Below are positions 51,328 to 62,114 of a stretch of 64,000 bases of DNA, in pieces. Below the pieces are notes generated by a model that did no database searches, had not been told where the DNA came from, and was given only the letters and a program-made list of their open reading frames with translations. The DNA lies in assembly GCA_024704765.1 (NCBI GenBank), contig JAKMXF010000188.1:124001-188000 (forward strand), read 5' to 3'. A program made the position numbers and the translations under genes. The stretch's first letter is position 1. The number at the start of each line of letters is the position of its first letter. Source of the DNA: Oopsacas minuta (taxonomy: Eukaryota > Porifera > Hexactinellida > Lyssacinosida > Leucopsacidae).

Positions 51328-52320
51328 TACGAGCTAGAGGGATACACTGTAAATCTCATTGGAATACATTTCTGCGAGGATAAGCATAAGCCTACACAAG
51401 TAATTGAATCAATGGCAGAATTAGAAATAGTTCAGTCTAGTAGTATACAAAAGCCATATTTGAATTTATAAGTAAATGTGAGTGGTTTATAACCAGTAAT
51501 ACCTGACTATCTACTTACTACAGTGAATTTCGTACCTAATGGCAGGTAAGATCCAGTAAGCCAGTTAGACAAGACTCACAGTTGTAAAAGTTGAAATAAG
51601 GAACAAGTCTTAACTCTCTTGTGTTGTATAACTGATTGAGTTTGTGGGAAACTGGGAATATATTATCAGGAACATAAGGTTCGAAGAAATTTGACTTACA
51701 AAAGATATTATTACATCACAATGAGCAAACCACATGACTGAATCATGAGAATCATGAAAACTTCCAGAATTCTATCGCAGATGTACGATTTAGTGTAAGT
51801 GCAGACAAGAAATCGTGAGACTCAAGACTGGTTTGACCTGAATTTTATGTAAACCTTACAAGTCATTTGGCCTATCAAAGAGTCAACTATGTTGCGTATA
51901 TAATATATTTCAAATATATTAACACCATAATCATTAGTTTGCTTTCGCAAGAATATACGATATCTAAATGCTACAATAACAGTAATAATATACTGTAATT
52001 CTTTCTACAGTAACCTAAAATGACCTGGTCTGACACTATCTATTGTGTAAAGACCTGCTGGCTTTGATCTGACTATGTGGGATCTTTTGGTAACACTCTA
52101 ATAGTACAATTAGCTAATACGAAATAATGCTCTGCATACAATATTGTAATTTATCCAATTGTATATTTCCCGATAAATTCCATAAGTATAAATTATTATA
52201 ATCCATAGTAAAGTATTACAATATTATTGACTAGTATTACGATTGTTCAATATAATGCTGTGTAAAGCTAAAAACAAAACCCACTATTCAGCAGTGAATA
52301 TCCGTAGCTATGCTACATAA
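51328..52320. other. gene-free stretch
   Basis: AT-rich intergenic DNA between the LEM-domain gene and the 3' end of the gamma-glutamyltransferase gene. No gene or repeat supported. Confidence 0.3.
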
Positions 52321-55300
52321 CTATAGCACACGTCTGTTCCCAGTCTGGAATGCAGCCTTTCCCCCTTTCCTAGGATCACTAGCCCCCCACACTTCACCCC
52401 TGTTAGTCAGGATAGAATCCACTGTACTCTCAGCATCTCCAAAAATAATATTATCCATACGAGAGTATATGCTACGTAGTATATCGACAGCTAGTTCAGG
52501 GAAACCTGTCTCAAAGTTGAGTATCTGTGGGATTAGCTGATTATGTAGACGCTTAGCTTTGACAGCTTCATCAGGATACATACCAAACGATAGAGTATTG
52601 AGTAGAGCCTGTACTACAGCAGTAATAATATGAGACCCTCCGGATCCGCCTGACACAGCGTGTACGACATACTCCCTCCCCGTTGTACCCTTGTCTAGTA
52701 CAATGACTGGAGACATCGAGGACTGAGCTTGTTTAGTTGGAGCAATGAAGTTATGTGGACTAGGGGGCAGATTGAAGAAGTTATTAGTGTTTGGAGTAGA
52801 GAAGTCATCCATATCGTCATTAAGTATTATCCCGTATGTAGGCGTTATGAGAGCAGAACCGAAGTACAGATTAACACTAGTAGTGATAGACACAGCCATA
52901 CCATTAGAATCTAATACTGAAATGTGTGTAGTACCGTGATTGCTAGGTGATTGCTTAACATCTCCATAATGACTAACATTATACGTACTGTCTGTTATCT
53001 TAGCTAGTATTGCTCTACCTGTGTCCTCTTCCATTAGGTCGGCTACTAACTTAGTTAGATTCACATCGTGTACAAATAGAGGGTCACCGAATTGCATTCT
53101 CTCTGCATATGTGTACTTGAATGCTTCTATTATTCTGTGATAATCCCATCCTGTGGGGGTGGAGTTGAACAGCTGGTTGTTGAGTATGTTGAAACAGTAG
53201 AGAACTGCAGGACCTCCGGATGGTAGAGGGTGAGAAATCACCTTGTAACCCTTGTAATGAGTACTGATAACTGAACTAACAGATGTAGAATAACCTCCTA
53301 AGTCCTGCTTACTGATATTACCATTGTGTGCATTAACATAGCTAATTATCTCTTCAGCTATTGGTCCTGTATAAAATCCAGCAGATCCTTCTGTCTGTAT
53401 TATCCTGAGAGCTTTGGCAAGAGAGGGACGCTTCAGGATATCTCCTGCCTGTAACGGAGTGCCATCATCAGAACAGAATTCCTTTAGAAACACTGAATTA
53501 AATTCTAGTTCAGATTTACGATCCTTCAGGGCAGCTGCTAGATACGGTGATACTATTGTACCGTTCTCAGCTGCTGTGATTACTGGTTGGAATAGTTCAC
53601 TCCATGATAATCTGTAGAGTAGATGCAAGCAGGATTGTATGGAAATAAATATTGGTTCAAAGGAAAATTTTAGTGTTCGTTTTCATTACGACAGGAAAAC
53701 TCCAACCGTAATCAGTTAATGGAGAAATGATGAATGGAAAAAATTATGGAAAAAATTATGGAATCTCATTCACTGACAAGTAACAAAACTTAATATTTGC
53801 TTAACTTTGTATGTCAGTGAATTTCAATGAACTTAGATCCTCTAATGAATTCAATTACATCAAATTGTATCCATGAGAAGTTTAGACTTCTTTGATAAAA
53901 GTTCCTTAAGGATATCGTCAAGGTTGCAACAGGAGAGTTCAATAGGGCTCAACCGAAGTATATTAGGCGAATAGTTCACCAATCAAATATCAGTATTCGG
54001 TATTCGGTTGTCTAATACCGAATATTATCAGTATTTAAGGTTAGGTTGCCATTCATGATACGATAGGTACGTTACTGTATTCAGTTCCAGCGGTTTCAAC
54101 CTTGGTTATGGTGTAATATAACTGAACCATGACGTCATCACACTTAACCTGTTCGTTCAATATTTCTGGAGTTAAATATATTACGTGATTTATCATAAAT
54201 TCCCTCCATTTAACTACCCAGCCTGGAATCATAGATAGTCTTTAGTAAAATCGCTAAGTATTATGCAAAATAAAGTTAATTAAGTACATTTTAACTTTTG
54301 TTAGTGAATAAGCCCGATAATCCACCCCCCTATGTCACGGTGTAGAATCTATAAATTTGGGTGACGCAAGGTAAATCCGCTCATATGTCGTCAGACTGAC
54401 TTCCCTAATTCACGGAACGGAACGAACAAGTTTTCTTGAAGAAATTTCAAATTTGTTTAGTGGTTGCACATTTGGCCTTGTAATCACATAATGTAATATT
54501 GTATCATGACGGTTGTCAAGCATTTGTTATAACTTTCACGTTGGTGATAATCAATTTTCTAAAATGTGTAACGAAATCTATAATATCTATTAATACCTCA
54601 TGATAGAGGCGGCTGGGTCTTCAAAATGGACAACGAACATCCAAAGTTTGAAGGGTCCCAGGGCCAGGAACGGATGCAAGGAGTGCACAGGGGTAGAGTT
54701 ATAAAAAAATACAATCTAAAATTCGTCCCGCTTTTTCCATAGTCCAGTCTAATGTAAATATGCTACGTCCCGCGATGTTCCGCTAAATTTGTACCCTCTG
54801 TCTCGCCATTTCTTTACTCAGTTGGCAAGTATGTAAATTGTAGATACGTGTCGTACTTCCGAAATACTCTATATGCAAATAATACTCAATGAAATTAAAG
54901 TGAATTGAAGCAATTCGCGTAAATTCCTATAATATGGAAGTGTGATTTGACAAATTTGGCGTGTCGAAATTTAGAGTAAATATATTTATGAGAATGGTGG
55001 AAATATTATCGATAACCATCGACGTGAAATGTCATAACAAATGCTTGACAAGTGTTATTCTATACTATTCTGTGATTTTCAAGGTTAATTATGTGTCAAG
55101 TGACAAATTTGAAATTTCTTCAGGTAATTGTCAGGTCTGTTCAGTGAATCAGGGAAGCCCTATATTTCACTCTCCTCTGCTTCATAACAATTACCTGCCT
55201 ACTGAGAATTCTTAAGAGAAATTGAAATTTGTTACAAACTCACTTGCCATATTTGTTGTGTGCTGCTTCCATTCCGCTAATCTCTCCAGGTATAGCTACA

Positions 55301-55776
55301 GAGAGTCCTCCCTTCTGAGAGGCATCTGGCTTCCCAACAAACATGTTCTCACTGGCAGTGAGCGGTGCTTTCTCCCTGAAATTAAATGACGTCATATCAT
55401 CTGCATTCTTGAATACAACCATAAACCCTCCTCCTCCTATACCACTGTACATAGGACTATACAACCCCATACATAGCATTGTAACTATAGCAGCATCCAC
55501 TCCAGACCCTCCCTTCTTCAGGATAGAAACTCCCATCTCAGAACAGTCATATACATCACTCACAACTGTTCCTGTGTGTATCAGCTGAAAGTTGAGAACT
55601 ATTATGTTTACGATCATACTGATTGTCAGGGCAACAGAAAACACTACGAATGCGAGTGTTATAAAGAACAGACCATCGATATGTTTTCGCAGAGATTTTG
55701 GGAGGAAATTAGTGTAGTGACGAAACAACTTAGTGCCTTGCTGTCCACCTTCAAGCTTATAATACTTGTCACTCAT
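52321..55776 (-). CDS. GGT: gamma-glutamyltransferase, two exons
   Basis: Exons at 55244-55776 and 52321-53611 join in phase (GGCAA|gtgagt ... ctacag|A) to give 607 residues. Residues about 35-60 are a single membrane anchor, so it is a type II cell-surface enzyme. The large subunit follows, with GSGVDAAIVTMLCMGL...GIGGGGFMVV, FREKAP and KYGKLSWSELFQPV, the last created exactly by the splice. Autocleavage occurs before Thr405 (NHGTTHISVLD), the N-terminal nucleophile of the small subunit. SITTSVNLYFGS and SGGSGGSHI line the active site. GGT splits gamma-glutamyl bonds of extracellular glutathione. I start at 55776 (MSDKYYKLE); acceptor-like tttctag lies 5 bases upstream and the longer frame has no ATG. 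Human GGT1 has 569 residues. Confidence 0.93.
53672..53719 (+). repeat. TTAA-type miniature element fragment in the GGT intron
   Basis: tgttcgttttcattacgac, followed by aaaactccaaccgtaatcagTTAA, matches one end of the elements at 22970-23097 and 56052-56193. The left half is missing. Confidence 0.6.
53820..55243. other. GGT intron, no further feature
   Basis: The 1.63-kb intron (53612-55243) starts GTGAGT and ends CTACAG. Apart from the TTAA-element fragment it shows no gene; an 84-codon open frame at 54961-55215 on the plus strand is not protein-like. Confidence 0.5.
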
Positions 55777-56051
55777 TATATCTAGAAATGATATGAGTAA
55801 AATAGTCTGCACAGTAAGAATGACATCCTGTATTAAAGAAAAAATACGTCAGTGAAATTATCACAGACAATAGCTAAATTAATCAGGTTCACAATGTCAA
55901 AAAGATATGGTTCGTTGGGAATTTGTGGAGATGTATTACCCTATATATTTTTGGATAGCTTATGACCTAATTACTTCGAAACCAATGTTGCCATTTTCGT
56001 AATCCAAAATTGTGACCACAAATGTTGCATAGCATTTTCGTATTACACCAC

Positions 56052-56193
56052 TTAACCGAATACTTCCGGGAAAATGTGTCGTTTTGTGAGGTCAAAAAGG
56101 CGTTGAAATCTCGATTTGGGTGCGGGAATTAGTTAAAACGCAGTGGGTGTTTCTTTTCGTTACTAACGTGACACTGCGGCCCTAATCGGTTAA
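56052..56193 (+). repeat. TTAA-type (piggyBac-like) miniature element, copy B
   Basis: TTAACCGAATAC at the left and ctaatcggTTAA at the right bound a 142-bp unit. It shares ccgggaaaatgtg, gtgaggtcaaaa and gtgcgggaatt with 22970-23097 (opposite strand). The interior differs by small insertions. Confidence 0.72.
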
Positions 56194-56679
56194 ACTGCAC
56201 CCAGCGTGCACATATTTTGTCAATCCAATTAACCTGTCGATGTTCTTAATTAGCGTATATTTTCCCGTCGTGAAGTGGTTTGATAATAATTTCCCTAGCA
56301 ACGCAAGAATGCCACAGGCATGTGACTACATTTCATTCTAAAAATCTGTCCTAACCCTATCGAATGACCTCTCGTTCGATGCCGCTAGGCGAGCTGAGCT
56401 TAGTTATACACGTATCAACGCTCTATATTGTCATTTGCCTCGAGTGTGGAGATTTGACTAGGTCATACCTCATTTTATTGCTATCTCGATCTATCTTGAG
56501 TGGAGTCGCTTATGAAAAGAATTGTGCATTTTTAGGTTATGGGTAAATATTGGCAAAAAAATATGCCATCTATGATCACTACTATAACTCTCGATCAAAC
56601 GCGCAAACTTTATCATGAAAAATTTTGGACATTTATTGGCAACACGACTACAATTAACTACTTCCAATGTATTATCATA

Positions 56680-56926
56680 CCGTGAACTGGGGCTACTTTG
56701 GCCCACTGGGTTTGCTTTAGCCCAAATATCAAAGTTTCAAAGAAACTAGTTTAGATTCAGTATTATACTTGAAAATGACTTGCCAAATTTTTAAAGAATT
56801 TTCAAATATCTTTCAAATATCGGGAGACAATTTCGAATACAAATACAATATCTATTCGATACGTAAGCAAATTTCAATATTCGGGCTAAAGCAAACTCAG
56901 TGGGCCAAAGTAGCCCCAGTTTACGG
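56680..56926. mobile_element. 247-bp miniature element with 50-bp inverted repeats
   Basis: The left arm ccgtgaactggggctacttt (continuing to about 56730) and the complement of the right arm ccgtaaactggggctacttt match over about 50 bp with three mismatches. TA flanks both ends (56678-56679 and 56927-56928). The interior is AT-rich and non-coding. The repeat quality suggests recent activity. The transposon superfamily is not recognised. Confidence 0.9.
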
Positions 56927-56935
56927 TATATAAAA
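56927..56935 (+). promoter_or_regulatory. TATA-box-like sequence abutting the miniature element
   Basis: tatataaaa begins with the TA target site of the element at 56680-56926 and lies 48 bases before the ATG at 56983. Position and sequence fit a core promoter for the short bZIP-like frame, but in DNA this AT-rich it could be chance. Confidence 0.35.
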
Positions 56936-56982
56936 GTCACTTGTCTTAAGAAATTATCAAGTTAACACACTCAAAATAGTAA

Positions 56983-57220
56983 ATGGAATCCACACAATAC
57001 AACGAACGTCTGAACCTTTCCAAAGCTGAAATACCAAATCAAATTAAAGCCCGGAAAAGGTACAGAGCTAAAATGTATCAGCGTCAGAATAGGCGAAAAT
57101 ATTTTCGGAACTAATACTCTAGAGGAGGAGCGTGACCAGTTAACATTAGAACTGAGCATGCTGAGAGCTGAAGTAGAGGAGCTTTGGCAAAAAGAAATAG
57201 AACTATTACTAAATTTGTGA
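56983..57220 (+). pseudogene. bZIP-like frame with one frameshift
   Basis: From the ATG at 56983 the frame reads into a strongly basic stretch (KARKRYRAKMYQRQNRRKY) and stops. One base shift later the sequence continues TLEEERDQLTLELSMLRAEVEEL to a stop at 57218, a short leucine zipper with Leu at heptad spacing. Basic region plus zipper is the layout of bZIP transcription factors (about 80 residues in all). A ctctag acceptor sits between the parts, but no donor gives a matching phase, so a frameshift explains it better. Either a decayed gene or a sequencing error. Confidence 0.5.
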
Positions 57221-57285
57221 TATATAATAATAAAAATCTCAAATCACCGTCTGTGCCGACTTAAATTCTGAGGTATGAAAACGTA

Positions 57286-57651
57286 CAGTGGACGTGTCCA
57301 TTAGGTGAACTGGATGTACATGTTCAAGACTACTGTCATTGGACATAGGAGATTCCCTCCATCCCGAGGTATTAAACAGTCGAGCGTGCATGCTCACAGA
57401 GTCACGTCATGATCGTAACGAATCCAAGAAATGGCAATTTCTCTTCAATTGTAGTGAGTATAAATTCACTGACAATATTGTCTCTATTTTAAGAAATTTC
57501 AAATTCAACTTCATGTAAAACTCCTTCTATCGCTACTCTAGATACTAAGCCTGCACACTCGACTTTTAATAACTCGGGCGGGGATCTTCTATGTCCAATG
57601 ACACTAGTCTTGAACACCTACAAGCAGTTGAGCTAATGGACATGTCTACTG
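57286..57651. mobile_element. 366-bp inverted-repeat element, TA target, 65-bp ends
   Basis: CAGTGGACGTGTCCATTAG at the left and the complement of the right end CAGTAGACATGTCCATTAG continue matching for about 65 bases, including gttcaagact and gtcattggacata. TA lies on both sides (57284-57285 and 57652-57653). It belongs to the CAGTRGAC pogo/Tc1-like group but has much longer arms. Confidence 0.87.
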
Positions 57652-57939
57652 TACTTTTTAATATATGTAAATTTTACCAATTGAATTTTAGAGGATTATT
57701 CAAACTAAATTATTCTACTAAATAGCTATTTTAGTAAAGAAAGATAAAATTGAATTTTAATAATCTTATTAGACATTTTTGAAATGTTAAAATCGTATTC
57801 TACATCCCTGTTTACTCCTATTTAAGAAACCAACATTTATATATACCCAATTTTATAGGTTTTGAACTGTCAACATATTTATCATAAATTTACTGCTCTT
57901 AATAGTGCACTTATAAACTTATAATATATTGGATATTTG

Positions 57940-59271
57940 ATGTCTACTCCAACTTCTCTGGCAATTCTAACCTCCTCCACACCAACTATGTGTCGTGCAG
58001 CTCGATCACGCCCTCCTGGCGGCATTATCCGATTCAAATGCTCCCAGAACAGTAGTACTATAATGGATGTACTACGAGCACAGAACTGGCAAGAAATCAA
58101 GGAGGAGGGGGAATGGGATTTCTACTGGGCTGATGTTCTGTGGGTGAGAGAACAGATGGATTATATTTATCTTGAAGAGCACGTGAAAATATGTCATTTT
58201 AGAAACCACTACGAGTTAACAAGAAAGAATCTAATGGCTCGTAATCTGAAGAGGCTTAGGAAGACTGTTGAGAAGAATTCAAAGGAGGAATCTAACAAGA
58301 TAGATTTCATACCGACAACCTTTGAGCTGCCGTCTGAGTATCATATATTTGTTGAGGAGTTCAAGAAGAACCCAGGATCAACTTGGATCATGAAACCTAT
58401 TGGTAAGTCTCAAGGCAAAGGTATATTTCTATTTAGAAAGCTGAAAGATATCACAGATTGGAAGAAGAGTAGTGTGTATGTAGCTTATAACCGAGATACA
58501 GAGGAGAAGGAACAGCCTGAGACTTATATTGTACAAAAGTATATTAATAATCCATTTCTTATTAATGGTAAGAAGTTTGACATCAGAATATACGTGCTGG
58601 TCATGTCATACAATCCACTCAAGGTTTGGATTTATCGGAGCGGGTTTGCTCGCTTTTCAAATTCTCGTTTCAGTCTGGATTCAATTCAAGATGCATTTGT
58701 ACATCTTACTAACGTAGCTATACAGAAAACTGCACCTGACTATGACCCGGAGAAAGGCTGTAAGTGGTCTCTCCAGGAGCTGAGGCGCTATCTCACAGCT
58801 AGGTACGGACAAGCACTGGTAGACTCTACCATGAGAGAGATAGATTTCGTTATTCTTAAGTCTCTTGAGAGTGTACAGAAGGTTATGATCAATGATAAGC
58901 ACTGCTTTGAAGTGTACGGATTTGATATTCTCTTTGATGACAAGTTTAAGCCTTGGCTCCTTGAGGTGAACGCTAGCCCCTCTCTATCAGCTAGCAGCCC
59001 TACAGACTACGAGCTGAAGTTTACGATGCTAGAAGATATGTTGTCTGTTATTGATATGAATAATAAACTGACTGGTAGAGAGATACGTGTAGGAGGGTTT
59101 GACTTGTTATGGAATGACGGACCTGTACATCGACCTGATATAAAACAATACATGCATACTCTACCTGCTTATCCTACCAATAGCTTCCTAGGGTGTCAGC
59201 ACAATGTGAGGTCTATAAAAATGGAGCAGACACTAGGTTGTTATACTGTGCTAGGAGAGGGTAGTAAGTAA
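57940..59271 (+). CDS. TTLL9: TTLL9, tubulin polyglutamylase
   Basis: The 443-residue protein matches tubulin tyrosine ligase-like 9, which adds glutamate chains to tubulin in cilia. Family blocks in order: IRFKC...[50 protein letters not shown], the ATP-grasp segments [49 protein letters not shown] and [23 protein letters not shown], then [20 protein letters not shown] and the C-terminal NSFLGC. Human TTLL9 has 439 residues. The first 30 residues, Thr/Ser-rich, are unlike other TTLL9 proteins. I start at 57940, the first ATG of the frame. First plus-strand gene after the minus-strand run; its 5' flank contains the inverted-repeat element at 57286-57651. Confidence 0.94.
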   Translation: MSTPTSLAILTSSTPTMCRAARSRPPGGIIRFKCSQNSSTIMDVLRAQNWQEIKEEGEWDFYWADVLWVREQMDYIYLEEHVKICHFRNHYELTRKNLMARNLKRLRKTVEKNSKEESNKIDFIPTTFELPSEYHIFVEEFKKNPGSTWIMKPIGKSQGKGIFLFRKLKDITDWKKSSVYVAYNRDTEEKEQPETYIVQKYINNPFLINGKKFDIRIYVLVMSYNPLKVWIYRSGFARFSNSRFSLDSIQDAFVHLTNVAIQKTAPDYDPEKGCKWSLQELRRYLTARYGQALVDSTMREIDFVILKSLESVQKVMINDKHCFEVYGFDILFDDKFKPWLLEVNASPSLSASSPTDYELKFTMLEDMLSVIDMNNKLTGREIRVGGFDLLWNDGPVHRPDIKQYMHTLPAYPTNSFLGCQHNVRSIKMEQTLGCYTVLGEGSK

Positions 59272-60020
59272 CGCTATCACTTATTATGTTCTTCTGATGT
59301 AAATCCAGTATTTAAGCATTTCTATGTTACTTGATGATTATAAATCTTAGAAACGTAACGTCCTAAAGATAGGCACAGCGAGGGGCTTGCCACGTAAAGA
59401 TAATACAAAATATGAATATGTGTGAATCCCCCCTTGGTTGGATCGTTCTAGCTAGAGAGTTCTCCATCCCCTTGCCAAATAATAGAATGTTATCATTCAT
59501 AGCATTTTGTAAAATAGAAATTTAAAAAACGGACACGTTGGTTGCAGATCTGTACGTGTTTGTATGTCCCATTGTGTATATACCGTAAACTTAGCTGATT
59601 TTTACTGCTTTCGTTTCAAACGGCGTTGTCAAGGAACGTAGATACTACTTAAAACGAGGATTCATGTATTATATTTCATATCAATCAATTTTGTGAGAAG
59701 TATCAGTAATGTTACATACACTGATGCTGAAAGATATATTACACAGGCCTACAAAAAATGTTATATTACAGTTGTTTATATTTTGATCACTGATTTAGAC
59801 TAATTTAGGTGCGCTGATTCTGAATATCTCCTCAGTTTTTTCTTATCACGTCAGGTTTTTGCACAAGCATATAGCTACATTTTCAGAAAAATTTCTATTT
59901 TTGCCAAAAATTCATCATGATTACATATTACAACAATAACATTATGTACATAGTATTTATATTCAAATAGTCTTATTTGCTTATTGGTTTTTAGCTAGTC
60001 TGTTATTCTTTTTTGTTGAT
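59272..60020. other. gene-free stretch
   Basis: No gene or clear repeat; AT-rich. Confidence 0.3.
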
Positions 60021-61700
60021 ATGTCGAAGAGAAAGTGTTTCAATTCTCCAGACATTTTTTTTGTTATATTTGTGGTTTCTATACTCCGAAACCTCAGATG
60101 CAGAATATCACTAAATTTGTGAATAGAGCTTACCATGCGTATTTCAAAGTTAAGCTGGGCGACCAGGACAAAAGTTGGGCACCTCATAAGGTCTGTAAAT
60201 CTTGTGTAGAATTATTGAGGTCTTGGAGTAAGGGTAAAGAGAAACACCTTCCTTTCGGAATTCCTATGATTTGGAGAGAATCAAAAAATCATTTCGATGA
60301 TTGTTATTTCTGCATGGTAAATGTTATGGCCTGCAAAAAAAGTGATAGACACCTGCTGAATTAGCCAAATTTAGAATCTGTTATTCGACCAGTCCCTCAT
60401 TGTAGTGATCTACCTGTACCAATATTCACAGAGTTTCTCGGACTCTATGATGATGAAGATGGTGCCAATTTGGAAGAAGTCAATGATCATGACTATGAAT
60501 ATGATGTTGATTTTCAAGGTCCTTCCTCGGAGCCTTCTCTCTTTAACCAAGCGGAATTGAATGATTTAATTCGTGACCTTGACCTCTCGAAAGAATCTTC
60601 TGAGTTGCTTGCATCTAGATTGAAAGAAAAGAATCTACTCCATCAAGGAACAAAGGTAACATTATATCGTTACAGGGAGCAAGAGTTTCAACAGTATTTC
60701 TGCGAAAAGAATGGTTTGGTGTTTTATCCCTAATGTTGAGGGTCTTCTACTGGCAATGGGAGTTCCGAACTACAATCCAAGTGACTGGAGGCTGTTTATT
60801 GACAGCTCCAAAAGGAGTCTGAAATGTGTACTACTCCATAAATGGAAATATATTCGGTTCAATTCCTATAGGATATTCAGTTAAACTCAAAGAGTACAAT
60901 AATGTGAAAGAGATATTAGAGATTATTAACTACTCTGTACATGATTGGGTCATCTGTGTTGATCTCAAAATGGTCAACTTTCTATTAGGACAACAATCTG
61001 GGTTCACTAAGTACCCCTGTTTTCTTTGTTATTGGGACAGTAGAGATAGGAACCAGCATTGGATAAGGGAAAAGTGGCCTCCGAGAGAATGTTTGAAGGT
61101 TGGGGATAAAAATGTAATTAATAACCCTCTGGTACATACAAATAAAATAATTCTACCTCCTCTCCACATTAAGCTTAGTTTAATGAAGCAATTCATCAAA
61201 GCACTGGATAAAGACAGATATTGTTTCAAGTATATCCGAAATTATTTTCCAGAAATCAGTGAAGTGAAGAGAAGAAAAAGGCAGGGATATTTGAAGGTCC
61301 ACAGATTCGCAAGTTACTTAGGGACAACAGCTTCAAAGATTCAATGAACGAGGAAGAGAAGAGAGCGTGGCAGGCTTTCTCTAATGTCGTTTCTAATTTC
61401 CTTGGTAATAAAAAGGCATCCAACTACAAAGAACTAGTCACAGAGTTAGTCGACAGCTGTCATGCTCTTGGCTGTAATATGAGTATTAAAATTCATTATT
61501 TGAGAGACCATCTTGATAGATTTCCGGATAATCTAGGTGATATGAGTGAAGAACAAGGTGAATGATTCCATCAAGACACATAAAAGTGATGGAACAGCGA
61601 TATCAAGGAAGATGAGGCACACATATGATAGCAGATTACTGTTGGTGTCTAAAAAGGGATTGTCCTAACGAACAACAATCAAGAATGTCAAACAAGAGAA
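60021..61700 (+). pseudogene. broken mobile-element gene (CFLC-WDSR / SEEQGE family)
   Basis: Coding-like segments in shifting frames follow one long protein. An N-terminal zinc-finger-like region comes first (CYICGFYTPK ... VCKSCVELLRSW ... CYFC), then an acidic stretch (LYDDEDGANLEE), then YRYREQEFQQYF. After that come CFLCYWDSRDRNQHW, PLVHTNKIILPPLHIKLSLMKQFIKAL, FSNVVSNFLGNKKASNY, IHYLRDHLDRFPDNLGDMSEEQGE, FHQD and YQGR. This is a protein family repeatedly found in transposon-rich invertebrate genomes, probably transposase-related; I cannot name the superfamily. Damage: a slip in the poly-T run at about 60055, a stop at 60362, and frame changes at about 60720, 60830, 61345 and 61565. Confidence 0.75.
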
Positions 61701-61962
61701 AATCTTTAGATTGAATAGTGCTCATATTACATGTCTATAGTATCACTTTCTTCCATTCATATTAGTAACAATTATATCATTATTCTTAGTGAATGAAATA
61801 TTGATAATTTTAGAAATTTAATTGATCCAATCTAACATATAAGGGTTGAAACCAATTTCGTTCTATAAATGTAGTAATAGGATTGTGAGATAACTTGACG
61901 TATTAGGGATATGTGTATTCTCTAATACTATTCATATATTGTGTAATCTCTTGTTTACTGTC

Positions 61963-62055
61963 TAGTTTGTTTAACGAATGCCTACATATATACGTAGTTT
62001 GTTTAACGAATGCCTACATATATACGTAGTTTGTTTAACGAATGCCTATATATAC
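61963..62055. repeat. 32-bp tandem repeat, 3 copies, upstream of COLGALT
   Basis: The unit tagtttgtttaacgaatgcc plus tacatatatacg repeats three times, the third copy shortened by about 3 bases. It ends 59 bases before the COLGALT start codon, so it lies in the promoter or 5' untranslated region. Confidence 0.93.
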
Positions 62056-62114
62056 GTAGTTTCTCATTAACATGTTAGTAAATTGTAGTATTATTTCAAT
62101 TTTAGTTGTTATTC

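Noticed and set aside
54961-55215. 84-codon plus-strand open frame inside the GGT intron
   Set aside because: No recognisable features; probably chance.
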